From contig NC_091114.1 in NCBI RefSeq assembly GCF_024713975.1, forward strand, positions 5,924,001-5,988,000: a stretch of 64,000 bases of DNA, read 5' to 3'. Below are positions 11,660 through 23,235 of the stretch, piece after piece. The notes beneath the pieces are model-generated. The model ran no database searches and was not told where the DNA came from. It saw only the letters and a program-made list of their open reading frames with translations. The DNA comes from Paralichthys olivaceus (Eukaryota; Chordata; Actinopteri; Pleuronectiformes; Paralichthyidae). Each line of letters begins with the position of its first letter. Positions within the stretch are counted from its first letter, which is position 1. Made by a program: the position numbers and the translations under genes.

Positions 11660-12606
11660 GTTTGAATTCCTGTGTTTTAAATGAGAAGAATCTTGACACG
11701 TTCTCCAGTCTTCAGAGACAAGACTGTGATTGGCCAATCTGCAGTGACACTGTTCTGTGTGTCCTATTGTGGAAACGTGATGACATGTTCACTGCCACCA
11801 ATGTTTCAAGTTAGGGTTCTTCTCAGAAAATTCACACTGTGAGAGTCTCTTTATCTCACCAACATATTTTAAATCACAGAATAAATAAATCACAGGTACA
11901 CACAGTAATGACATACATGGCATGAAGCTGATCACTATTATGATGAACACATACAGTAACATGAATATGTGATCATTTTACTTTATTGTCATTAACAATT
12001 AAAATTATCATAAATGTTACAATTAATAGAAATGATATAATTTAAGTTTAATTGCAAACCGATAGAATGTCAAATAAAGGTAACTGAAGCACTTATTACA
12101 GTGACGAGTCATGATAATAAAGAAGAGGTTTATTATCTGTTCAAAGCATTTACCAATGTCGCAAATACTAGTTGACTATGACCAACACGAGACAAAAGCA
12201 GCTTTCTTTTATTCAAGGAAATACAGACGTCATCACCTCACGTAGCAGCTTCTCAGCAGACACACTCCCTATGTGAACACACAGTAGATCAACGACGCAG
12301 CCGTCACTCGCTGCACACACACACACAGACGGAGCCACAAACTTTCATTACATGAAGTTTAATCATTTTTTTCCAACTGTCATCGTCAAAGTGTCAAACC
12401 AACAAAGACCAACAGCAACTGTACAAACATTGCCCCCCCCCCCCCCCACACGTTGTTGTTGTATTTGATCATTAATCACAAAAAAAGCAACATTAATAAT
12501 TGGAAAAAGGATAAAAAAGCATAATAGACCAGAATCACGCTCCACCACTAAAGAAAGACTGAGAAATCCCACATCTCAAACAAAGACGGTTCTAAAACAC
12601 ACAATT
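11660..12606. other. 5' flank of type C and 3' UTR of type A copy 2
   Basis: A CCAAT box sits near 11730 above the type C start. An AATAAA on the minus strand at 12208-12213 would end the downstream type A transcript about 400 bases after its stop. A C-homopolymer is at 12434-12447. The middle, about 11830-12180, is AT-rich with nothing recognised. Confidence 0.55.
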
Positions 12607-14638
12607 CTACAGTTTAACACCTGAGTACACACATTCATCCCTGGTGTTGTCCCTCTGTCGTCTTGATCTGCTGGCCACTTTCACATTTAACGCAGCGTAA
12701 TGGAGGCCATCTGCATCTTGGTTGCCCTAGAAACGACATATAAGTACATCAAGATGGCTCCTGATGAAAAACGTGTTTGTTGTGGAATGTAAATGTAACA
12801 CTTAAAAAGATTATATTTACCTCTGCATTTGTTGTGGAGGGAGATGATGGTTGTGTACAAGACTCTGGGTATGAAACACATATAAAAACTTTGAGTCACT
12901 CTTTTGTCCACACATGTACTGTTAGGTGCCTTTACCTCTTAACCTGATTTGAACCTTGGTTTTTAATTTAATGTGAAACATGAACCTTTAATTCATGTTT
13001 TATGATTCATGCATTTATTTATGAAATGTTTTAAGGTGTCCTTATCTAGAAAGGTGCCGCGAAATAAATGTATTATTATCATTTTGCTCAAAATCTAAAC
13101 TGAACTCTATCTAGAGATGAGTGGTTACCTGAACATCTCCAGCATGTTCTCTTGTTTATCTTGTACAGTAACACAGCCAGCAAAACACTGATGGTGAATG
13201 TCAAAGCTCCACTCAGGAAAAACACCGTCCAGTTCACCTCATCTGCAACAGGAGAAATTCTAGTAATTCTGACTCTTCTTTTTTAATTTTTAATTTACCT
13301 TTGCAAGACAAGTGACGAGACATTTCTATATTAAAAGAAAAAAAAATATTAATAATTATAATAACAAAACTAACAATCATGTAATAATAATGATCATATA
13401 ATGATATGAACCATCTGACCACTATAACAACAATAATGTCCCCATCACAATAATAATAATAGTAATAATAATATGATCATTGAGGGAAAAAAAGAAAAGG
13501 AAAAAAAGCTGCACTCATACTTAATAATTCACGTCTTGTCACCACTAGTGTTATTTATAATAACAGTATATTATAACCATTACTATGATCATCGTTATCA
13601 TCACCAATAATAATCATAAATAAAACATTCTATTTAGTTGTGGTGCACACCACCACCGTCCACTGGTGGTGAAGCATTGTTGGGTCACCGTCAGGAGGGA
13701 CATTCAGACAGGACAGGATTTTACCAATTGTTTGGTCCCAACTGTCACAATACATCAAGTGAGACAGTCTCTGGTAGTGACTCACCATCAACGTCCAGCT
13801 TGGTCCCGTTTCCAAACAGTATGTGTCCACATGCAGCCACAGCACAGTAGTAGGTCCCAGCATGAGAACGGTTCAGTCTCATTGACAAGTTGTAGACACA
13901 GGTGTGTGTCTGTGTGTCAGGTTTCCTCTCACACTGATCCTTCCTGTCTCCGTGGGTGTAAATGAGTCCTGACTGAGGTTCTTCAGAGTTCTTGAACCAG
14001 TAAATACTGTGTTCTCCATCACAGGTCCCAGTGTGAACTGTACAGCTGAGAGTCACAGAGCCTCCTGGCTGGATGTTCTCAGACTGATGCACCAGAGCCT
14101 GGATGTTCAACCCTGAACCTTTCACACTGACAGTGACGCCCTCCGTAAACTCAAACACATATGAACGACTCTTTAAACAGTAGTAAGTAGCTGAGTCTGA
14201 AAGTTGCACATCTGAGATTTTTAGGTGACTCACAACATCAGTAGATTCCAGAGTGAAGCGTGGATTGTTCTTGAATTCATTAAATAATGAAAAATCTTTC
14301 GATAACTTGTAAGTCACTGAGATAATTCGAGGCTTCTGTCCTGGTGTTTGCTTGAACCAATAAATCTTATCGTCCTCCCTCTCATAGAAATACTTGAAAG
14401 TCAAGTTGTCTCCAACATCAACTGATTTAAATCCACTGTGTTGATGAGACAAGTTAAAATGATGCATCTGAACTGAAGAGAAAAAGGAGAAAAGCCAAAT
14501 AACAGTTAATTTTATGTGACAGAAATGAAATCGTAATCAGCATCAGGACCGACTGAATATTTATAAAACACACAACTCACCCATTTTCCCGAAGAGGAAA
14601 CATGTCAGGTAGAGAATGAACTGCGGAGATGTCATCAT
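12607..14638 (-). CDS. nitr: NITR type A, copy 2 (V domain lacks first cysteine)
   Basis: Exons in reading order are 14638-14581, 14472-13786, 13242-13129, 12864-12821 and 12726-12607, giving 340 residues with the stop inside the window (CVYSGVKL then TAG). The canonical first V cysteine is replaced by tyrosine (LTFKYFYE, against LTFK/QCF in siblings), so the usual V-domain disulfide cannot form, although the partner Cys in DSATYYC remains. The I domain is intact and ends in FGNGTKLDV. ITIM is LHYAAL. The gene is otherwise open, so it is either a recent loss of function or a V domain tolerating the change. It lies within the first 6,374-bp repeat unit. Confidence 0.88.
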
Positions 14639-14814
14639 GTTGAAATCGTCGTGTTGAATGACAAACAGCCCGACACTTTCTCCTCTCTTCAGAGTAAAGA
14701 CTTGTGTTGATTGGCCAGCAGGACAACACTGGTCACATGATCACTGCTACCTATGATGTGAATCTTTGTTCTTTAAATAGAATCACATGGTGAGAGACAT
14801 CTGAAGCACTTAGA

Positions 14815-15754
14815 GTACATTATACTACTACTACTACAGGTCTCTACCTCTTCCCTGTTATGCAAGAGATTATGTGTCTTACAATGTTGAAGAAAGTGAT
14901 GGAAAAATCTTGGATCAGCCCCTTTTGTCCAGATCTGAACCCAAATGTAACGGGTTATTTCTTGGCCCATGCTCTATCCCTCTCCCAACCAGCCAACCAG
15001 ACAAGACAGGGGTGAAAACATAACTCCTTAGTGGAGGAAACAGTTTTAAGAGTCACATTGTAGAGTAACTGCTCTTGAAACTTTCAGACGTGACATGTAC
15101 ATGACACACATTCATAGTTTATTACGACGTGTGACTTGAAAACAAAAAGATATCAGCAAAGATGAGGGCAGTGGTTTGTGTACTACATCAGAAAATGTGA
15201 TCATATTTTGTGAGATCTCTTTTTATTTGCTGTGGGCTGTGGGGAACTTGTTCTATTGCTTCATCTGCCCCTTTCAAGTCCCACAGACTGGATCATGGCT
15301 ACCATGTGGTTGATAGAGTAATAAATATGATTTCATGAGTAATGATTTCACATTTTATTTGTGGATATGTGTGAGTTTAACACTTTGAATCCCTATTTCA
15401 TGACACTGCTTGATGAGAGCAACTTCTGGTCATTTCATTACTGTTTACTTGAAATATTCTGCTGGGGTGAAGTGAAGACACTGCAGAGACTTCCTGTTTG
15501 AAAGTGCTCAGACAAAGAGAGCAGAGGGTCTTTAGACTGTCGACCACACAGAGGCTAAATAAAGATCCTCACATGTGAGGTGTACGAAATGTTTAAACAT
15601 GTGTTTAAGTTCAAGAAGTATATTCTGTATTTAGTGGGAGTGGAAAATATGGCAACTGACAACATCAAATTAGTTTGGCTGATTTAAAATCTTTATTTGT
15701 TTTGCATTAAAAAGCTTTACATTCAGAATGTATGGAAGTGAAACATGTTCAGCT
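14815..15754. other. NITR spacer; no gene seen
   Basis: Second copy of the 8441-9380 spacer, shifted by 6,374 bases. No coding sequence recognised. Confidence 0.6.
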
Positions 15755-15871
15755 CTAGATCTTTACACTGGAGTACACACATTCACTCCCATCACCGTCT
15801 GTTTGTCTTCTTGCTCTGCTGAACCTGTGCTCCATTAAAGCAGAGTAATGTAGGTTGTCTGCATCTTCATC
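15755..15871 (-). pseudogene. Orphan type B terminal exon, copy 2
   Basis: Same as the one at 9381-9500, with ITIM LHYSAL, but ending CVYSSVKI as in functional type B genes. The matching type B receptor exons are missing upstream; spacer and type C pseudogene follow instead. Confidence 0.7.
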
Positions 15872-16692
15872 ATCAGCATTATCATCTTCATGGTTCAAGT
15901 TTATAGCACCAATTATTTTTTTCATAATCTGTCTTTTCTAATCCTGAAACTTCAGAGGATTTTGTTATTCACAATGTCGAGCTACGTCACTTACTGCCCT
16001 TTAGTCTCCAACAACCTTTCTACCAAAGATGAGCTTTCCACTTATTCTGTGAAGCTGTCACGATCATTGCTTTTAGTTTTCTTCTCCTGCTGCTGCTCAC
16101 GCTACATTAAAGGCTCAGTTCACTCAAATGACTTGTCTTTCCCCTGAGCCTTGTGCAGTTTTTGCTTTAAACTATATTGAGGTTTTGAGATCTGCATCTC
16201 TGAGATCAGTGCTGCCGCCAACGTCCTCACTTCATAGAGGTGAACGTAGTCTTAAATCACTTTGTCTCATCAGCAGATAACATGTTTGGTTGGTACACAC
16301 AATGATAATAAGTCATGCAAACCTAACTAAAGCACTACTAGGGCCAACAAGGAAATGATCAAAAGATGCTTGCATGTGGTCACCATGTTTCCGACAGATA
16401 GGTGTGATCTGTGAACGGTGAAACTCGGCTTCACAAGAAAGCTCATGCTGCGGCAGGATGCACGTCGTCCACTGTTACCTTCATTACTTTGCATGAACAG
16501 ACACAGTAGAAAAGAGTCATGCACACAATGGAAAACTAGTTTTATTGAGATGATAGCAAACAGAAGCTTTACATGTTTCACACGGAGGTAAACATCTTAT
16601 ACACAGAACTGTTCTGATGTCAGTAAAGACATAGTTACACCTACACTAATGTGGTGATTAAACACAGAGACAAATACAGAAGGTGTCCAGCT
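15872..16692. other. Unrecognised spacer, duplicate of 9501-10318
   Basis: Near-identical duplicate; no gene or named repeat recognised. Confidence 0.5.
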
Positions 16693-18036
16693 CTACTGCC
16701 TGGACACTACATAATGGAGGTCGTCTGCGTCTCGGTAACCCTGGTTACAAAACATGTAGAGGCGGATTAGGATATTATATAGATAGAAATAGAAATTGAA
16801 ACAGTAAAAGGATGTTTGAATGGTCATTAACGTCACCTGTGGATTTGTTGTGGGGGGAGCTGATGATCTTGCTTGTGACTCTGGTTATAAAACACACAAA
16901 ATGTTCCTTTATTCAGAAGTTATATTCAGTGAATGCAAGCTATTGGATGAAACTGTTTCCACGTACCTGTGCACTGGCAGCTGTTTCTCTTGATTGTTTG
17001 ATACATGGAGGAAGCCAGAGAAACTCACAGGAAGATGGTGGCTGTCAGAGCTCAGCTCAAGAAATAAACATGAGATCTGGGAGATTTCAACTCATCTGCA
17101 GAGAACAAGAGCTTATTTCTGTCTTGTTACAACATTTGATTAGAAACTTATACAAAATTTTATTTCATTAAACAAGATGAGCTCTGTTACTCACGTTTAA
17201 AGTCCAGCTTGGTCCCGTTTCCAAACAGTACATGTCCACATGCAGCGACAGCACAGTAGTAGGTCCCAGCATGAGAACGGTTCAGTCTCATTGACAAGTT
17301 GTAGACACAGGTGTGTGTCTGTGTGTCAGGTTTCCTCTCACACTGATCCTTCCTGTCTCCGTGGGTGTAAATGAGTCCTGACTGAGGTTCTTCAGAGTTC
17401 TTGAACCAGTAAACACTGTGGTCTCCACCACAGGTCCCAGTGTGAACTGTACAGCTGAGAGTCACAGAGCCTCCTGGCTGGATGTTCTCAGACTGATGCA
17501 CCAGAGCCTGGATGTTCAACCCTGAACCTTTCACACTGACAGTGACGCCCTGTGCAAACGTCAAGACGAACATGTAGCTGTGTGCAGTAGTAAGTACCAG
17601 AGTCTGAAACTTTCAGATTAGAAATCGTCAAGTGATGTGTGCCTTTTTCAGAACCCAGCATCCTTGAATTCATTAAAAAAAGTGGTCTTGGCATTAAACA
17701 TGTAAAAGCTAGAGATGAACCTCCTGTGCTGGAGTTTGTTTGTACCAGAGGAGCCATGCTGAATCCTCACTTTTATAGAAACACGGCAAAGTCACATTGT
17801 CTCCAACTTTGTCTGATGATGACCGTTTGTCTTGATGCACGATGGAGGGCAGATAAGATGAGCTGTGAGCTGAAGGGCAAGGAGAATAAGAACAGATGAA
17901 ATGAAAATAGAAAGAAAATATGATGAGATATTGCATGAAGAGTTATTGTGAAGAAAAGGTCACAGAAACACAACTCACCCATGTTCCCTGGGAAGAGACA
18001 TGTGAGATAGAAGACAAACTTGAGAGAAGTCATCAT
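16693..18036 (-). pseudogene. NITR type C, copy 2 (pseudogene)
   Basis: Main remnants in reading order are 18036-17979 (signal, intact: MMTSLKFVFYLTCLFPGNM) and 17869-17195 (V plus I), followed by membrane, 44-nt and tail exons in the same order as copy 1. The V start is in frame (VGDNVTLPCFYK to TPAQEVHL), then a TAG interrupts it where copy 1 has a CAG. Later V frame changes, the membrane-exon stops and the tail frame change are shared with copy 1. The gene therefore died before duplication, and each copy has decayed further on its own. Confidence 0.85.
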
Positions 18037-18980
18037 GTTTGAATTCCTGTGTTTTAAATGAGAAGAATCTTGACACGTTCTCCAGTCTTCAGAGACAAGA
18101 CTGTGGGTGATTGGCCAATCTGCAGTGACACTGTTCTGTGTGTCCTATTGTGGAAACGTGATGACATGTTCACTGCCACCAATGTTTCAAGTTAGGGTTC
18201 TTCTCAGAAATTTCACACTGTGAGAGACTCTTTATCTCACCAACATATTTTAAATCACAGAATAAATAAATCACAGGTACACACAGTAATGACATACATG
18301 GCATGAAGCTGATCACTATTATGCTGAACACATACAGTAACATGAATATGTGATCATTTTACTTTATTGTCATTAACAATTAAAATTATCATAAATGTTA
18401 CAATTAATAGAAATGATATAATTTAAGTTTAATTGCAAACGGATAGAATGTCAAATAAAGGTAACTGAAGCACTTATTACAGTGACGAGTCATGATAATA
18501 AAGAAGAGGTTTATTATCTGTTCAAAGCATTTACCAATGTAGCAAATACTAGTTGACTATGACCAACACGAGACAAAAGCAGCTTTCTTTTATTCAAGGA
18601 AATACAGACGTCATCACCTCACGTAGCAGCTTCTCAGCAGACACACTCCCTATGTGAACACACAGCAGATCAACGACGCAGCCGTCACTCGCTGCACACA
18701 CACACAGACGGAGCCACGAACTTTCATTACATGAAGTTTAATCATTTTTTTCCAACTGTCATCGTCAAAGTGTCAAACCAACAAAGACCAACAGCAACTG
18801 TCCAAACATTGCCCCCCCCCCACACGTTGTTGTTGTATTTGATCATTAATCACAAAAAAAGCAACATTTATATTTGGAAAAAGGATAAAAAAGCATAATA
18901 GACCAGAATCATGCTCCACCACTAAAGAAAGACTGAGAAATCCCACATCTCAAACAAAGACGGTTCTAAAAAACACAATT
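18037..18980. other. 5' flank of type C copy 2 and 3' UTR of type A copy 3
   Basis: Duplicate of 11660-12606. The AATAAA for the type A transcript is at 18589-18594 on the minus strand. No further gene. Confidence 0.55.
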
Positions 18981-21013
18981 CTACAGTTTAACACCTGAGT
19001 ACACACATTCATCCCTGGTGTTGTCCCTCTGTCGTCTTGATCTGCTGGCCACTTTCACATTTAACGCAGCGTAATGGAGGCCATCTGCATCTTGGTTGCC
19101 CTGGAAACGACATATAAGTACATCAAGATGGCTCCTGATGAAAAACGTATTTGTTGTGGAATGTAAATTTCACACTTAAAAAGATTATATTTACCTCTGC
19201 ATTTGTTGTAGAGGGAGATGATGGTTGTGTACAAGACTCTGGGTATGAAACACATATAAAAACTTTGAGTCACTCTTTTGTCCACACATGTACTGTTAGG
19301 TGCCTTTACCTCTTAACCTGATTTGAACCTTGGTTTTTAATTTAATGTGAAACATGAAACTTTAATTCATGTTTTATGATTCATGCATTTATTTATGAAA
19401 TGTTTTAAGGTGTCCTTATCTAGAAAGGTGCCGTGAAATAAAATGTGTTATTATCATTTTGCTCAAAAGCTAAACTGAACTCTATCTAGAGATGAGTGGT
19501 TACCTGAACATCTCCAGCATGTTCTCTTGTTTATCTTGTACAGTAACACAGCCAGCAAAACACTGATGGTGAATGTCAAAGCTCCACTCAGGAAAAACAC
19601 CATCCAGTTCACCTCATCTGCAACAGGAGAAATTCTAGTAATTCTATTTCATCTTTTTTAATTTTTAATTTAACTTTGCAAGACAAGTGACAAGACATTT
19701 CTATATTAAAAGAAAAAATAGTATTTATAATTATAATAACAAAACTAATAATCATGTAATAATAATGATCATATTATGATATGAACCATCTGACCACTAT
19801 AACAACAATAATGTCCCCATCACAATATTAATAATAGTAATAATAATATGATCATTGAGAGAAAAAAAGAAAAGGAAAAAAAGCTGCACTCATACTTAAT
19901 AATTCACGTCTTGTCACCACTAGTGTTATTTTTAATAACAGTATATTATAACCATTACTATGATCATCGTTATCATCACCAATAATAATCATGAATAAAA
20001 AATTCTATTTAGTTGTGGTGCACACCACCACCGTCCACTGGTGGTGAAGCATTGTTGGGTCACGGTCAGGAGGGACATTCAGACAGGACAGGATTTTACC
20101 AATTGTTTGGTCCCAACTGTCACAATACATCAAGTGAGACAGTCTCTGGTAGTGACTCACCATCAACGTCCAGCTTGGTCCCGTTTCCAAACAGTATGTG
20201 TCCACATGCAGCGACAGCACAGTAGTAGGTCCCAGCATGAGAACGGTTCAGTCTCATTGACAAGTTGTAGACACAGGTGTGTGTCTGTGTGTCAGGTTTC
20301 CTCTCACACTGATCCTTCCTGTCTCCGTGGGTGTAAATGAGTCCTGACTGAGGTACTTCAGAGTTCTTGAACCAGTAAACACTGTGTTCTCCATCACAGG
20401 TCCCAGTGTGAACTGTACAGCTGAGAGTCACAGAGCCTCCTGGCTGGATGTTCTCAGACTGATGCACCAGAGCCTGGATGTTCAACCCTGAACCTTTCAC
20501 ACTGACAGTGACGCCCTCCGTGAACTCAAACACATATGAATTACTCTTGAAACAGTAGTAAGTAGCTGAGTCTGAAAGTTGCACATCTGAGATATTTAGG
20601 TGACTCACAACATCAGTAGATTCCAGAGTGAAGCGTGAATTGTTCTTGAATTCATTAAATAATGAAAAATCTTTAGAGAATTTGTAAGTCACTGAGATAA
20701 TTCGAGGCTTCTGTCCTGGTGTTTGCTTGAACCAATAAATCATCTTGTCCTCCCTCTCATAGAAACATTTGAAAGTCAAGTTGTCTCCAACATCAACTGA
20801 TGTAAATCCACTCTCTTGTTGAGACAAGATAAAATGATGCATCTGAACTGAAGAGAAAAAGGAGAAAAGCAAAACAACAGTTAATTTTATGTGACAGAAA
20901 TGAAATCGTAATCAGCATCAGGACCGACTGAATATTTATAAAACACACAACTCACCCATTTTCCCGAAGAGGAAACATGTCAGGTAGAGAATGAACTGCG
21001 GAGATGTCATCAT
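18981..21013 (-). CDS. nitr: NITR type A, copy 3 (ITIM receptor)
   Basis: Exons in reading order are 21013-20956, 20847-20161, 19617-19504, 19238-19195 and 19100-18981, giving 340 residues. V: FKCFYEREDKMIYWFKQTPG, CDR2-like KFSKDFSLFNEFKNNSRF, CDR3-like FKSNSYVFEFTEG. I: six cysteines, FGNGTKLDV. Membrane: FFLSGALTFTISVLLAVLLY. Tail: ITIM LHYAAL, end CVYSGVKL. Its terminal acceptor is CAG where the other type A copies have TAG. It differs from copy 2 mainly in the V domain, though it belongs to the second unit of the same tandem duplication. Confidence 0.9.
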
Positions 21014-21213
21014 GTTGAAATCGTCGTGTTGAATGACAAACAGCCCGACACTTTCTCCTCTCTTCAGAGTAAAGACTTGTGTTGATTGGCCAGCAGGGCA
21101 ACACTGATCACATGATCACTGCTACCTATGATGTGAATCTTTGTTCTTTAAATAGAATCACATGGTGAGAGACATCTGAAGCACTTAGAGTACATTATAC
21201 TACTACTACTACA

Positions 21214-22830
21214 AGTTTATTCAATGATTCATGTAGCACCTTTCAAAACACAGTTACAAGGTGCTTCACAAGTTAAAAGTGAAGAATTGAGGACAAACAG
21301 TAGAAAAGAATTAAAAGCAAACACAAGAACACAAATATAAGGATACAAATGTTACTGATACAGTCTCACATAAATGAATAAAAAGCAGTTGGTAAGATCA
21401 TAGCTAGTAAATAAATATATTTATAAAAGTTAAAGGAGCCAAAGGACTAAGACAACACATATATAAAATGTCTCTTTAAAAGAGGATGAGGAGTTTGGAA
21501 CAATCTTCCTCAGGAGATCCGTCTGACAAAGAGTGGAATGGCTATTAGTGTTGAAGTGTTGAAGGTTTGCTCCTTGTGTGTTTCCACCTGTACTTCCTTT
21601 CTTCGTCCTGTTTCCCACCCTTGTGATTGCCTGCACCAGTTCCTCATGTGTTTCACCTGTGTCCAATCACCTCTGCCTCCCCTGTATATATGTCTCTGTG
21701 CTTCTCTTTGTCTATGTCAGTTCGTGGTCGTCTACTTGGCCGTCTCACCACCCTGTCGTCATTCCTCCACCATCAGTTCCCTTCTCTCGTGAGTTCTAGT
21801 TCTTTCTCTTTTTTTCTGTTCAGCCTATTTAACTTTTTGAGTGCCTTTTAGCACAGTGTTTCATGTTCATGGGTTTTTGGATTCTTTACTTTTCATTTGA
21901 CTGCAAGAATTCTAAGGACTTGATCAGAGTCATTGGGGTTAAAAGAGAAATAGAGTTGTGTGTCATCTGCATATAAATTGATGTTATGTTTTCCTTGAGA
22001 CTAAGCACTCAGTAAAAGCTCATCACGATTCTAAATGAATCAGTGAAATTTTATAGATGTTTATATTCACAGCAGAAGAGTAAAGTTCAGTGTTTCTCAA
22101 GCTTTTCTCAATACAACCATCTTCACTGAGTTGTGTTCACCACATGCAGGCATGGTCATTTAGTAACATCGTGCTAAGTACACTAGCACGTATAGTGATT
22201 GTAACGGTGGATTGTGATGGAGGATCCTGACTATGGATAGTGGTGATGGATCGTGATCGAAATGATAGATTGTGATCGTTGTGGTGGATTGAGGTGATGG
22301 ATTATGATTGTAATTGTCACGGTCAGTCTCTCTTCCCCCCACCCTGCATGCCGGCTTTTTGGGACGTCAGGAGCCGTCCCTTGATGGGGGGGGTTCTGTC
22401 ACAGTCAGTCTCACAATCAGTCTCCCATCCTCCCACTTCACAGTACTTTTCCATGGACTCCGCCTCTGCTTCATCTGCCAGCCAAGCCACACCCTCTCAT
22501 CAAGCCAATACAGGTGCTCCTCATCACCTGCAGTCATTCCAGTATATATTCACCAGCTCCTCTCTCAGTCAGTTGCCAGATTGTTCTACATCTTGATGCC
22601 AGACTGGCGAGTTTGTTTGGATCGTAATGGTGGATTGTGGATTGTGATGGTGGATCGTGATCATGGTGCTGGATTAAGATGATGGATCTTGATCGTAATG
22701 GCAACTGATCATGGACTATTGTTGAGGGTCAAGGACAGAGGATGTTGCACCATGTTAAGGGCTATAAGACAAATTGTGGTTTGTGAATATGGGCCATAAA
22801 AAAATATATTTTTTGAATGACATGCAAGAG
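21214..22830. repeat. Second copy of the repeat-rich 2206-4090 flank
   Basis: Carries in order R1 (21214-21430), the pyrimidine-rich repeat (21540-21865), the GTGGATTGTGATGG minisatellite with a shorter LTR fossil (22315-22617), and an L2 tail (22722-22830). The order matches 2206-4090, so this is a block copy of the 5' flank of type A copy 1 rather than separate insertions. Confidence 0.75.
22315..22617 (+). mobile_element. Ty3/gypsy-like LTR fossil, second copy
   Basis: Shorter paralogue of 3358-3811, preceded by GTAAT and including the polypurine tract and first part of the LTR. Broken, no coding capacity. It was carried here by block duplication. Confidence 0.6.
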
Positions 22831-22935
22831 ATCTGTAAACTAGCAGCTTTTCATTCCATCTATTCATTTTGTTTATCCCCCCCACCCCTTTTTACACACT
22901 TATTCTTTTAGATCAAGATGAATGAATAGATTGAA

Positions 22936-23126
22936 TTCCAGAGTGAAGCGTGGATTGTTCTTGAATCTTTAGAGAATTTGTAAGTCACTGAGATGATTCA
23001 AGGCTTCTGTCCCGGTGTTTGCTTGTGACAATAAATCCTAATGTCCTCCCTCTTGTTGAAACACTGGAAAGTCAAGTTGTCTCCAACATACACTATAAAT
23101 CCTCTGTCTTGTTGAGACAAGATGAA
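22936..23126 (-). pseudogene. NITR V-domain fragment
   Basis: Minus strand shows a V domain from QDRGF-like residues through VGDNLTFQCF, KQTPGQKP and FKNNPRFTLE. The invariant tryptophan is a cysteine codon, a stop follows GQKP, and there is a gap in CDR2. Signal exon, second cysteine, I domain and tail are all absent. It is a remnant of a lost gene between type A copies 3 and 4. Confidence 0.75.
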
Positions 23127-23235
23127 TAGTGAATAGTGTGTCGTAGCCTTTGGCTCAGCAGGTGTTATCATAGTCCAGTTTACATGCTCATGTCAGACCC
23201 ATGCTAATTAGATCCATGTTGTACAAAAGAGCTGA

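Noticed and set aside
10319-18036. Type C genes as live receptors using alternative splicing around the breaks
   Set aside because: Stops in the membrane exon and frame changes inside V cannot be avoided without losing a domain needed at the cell surface.
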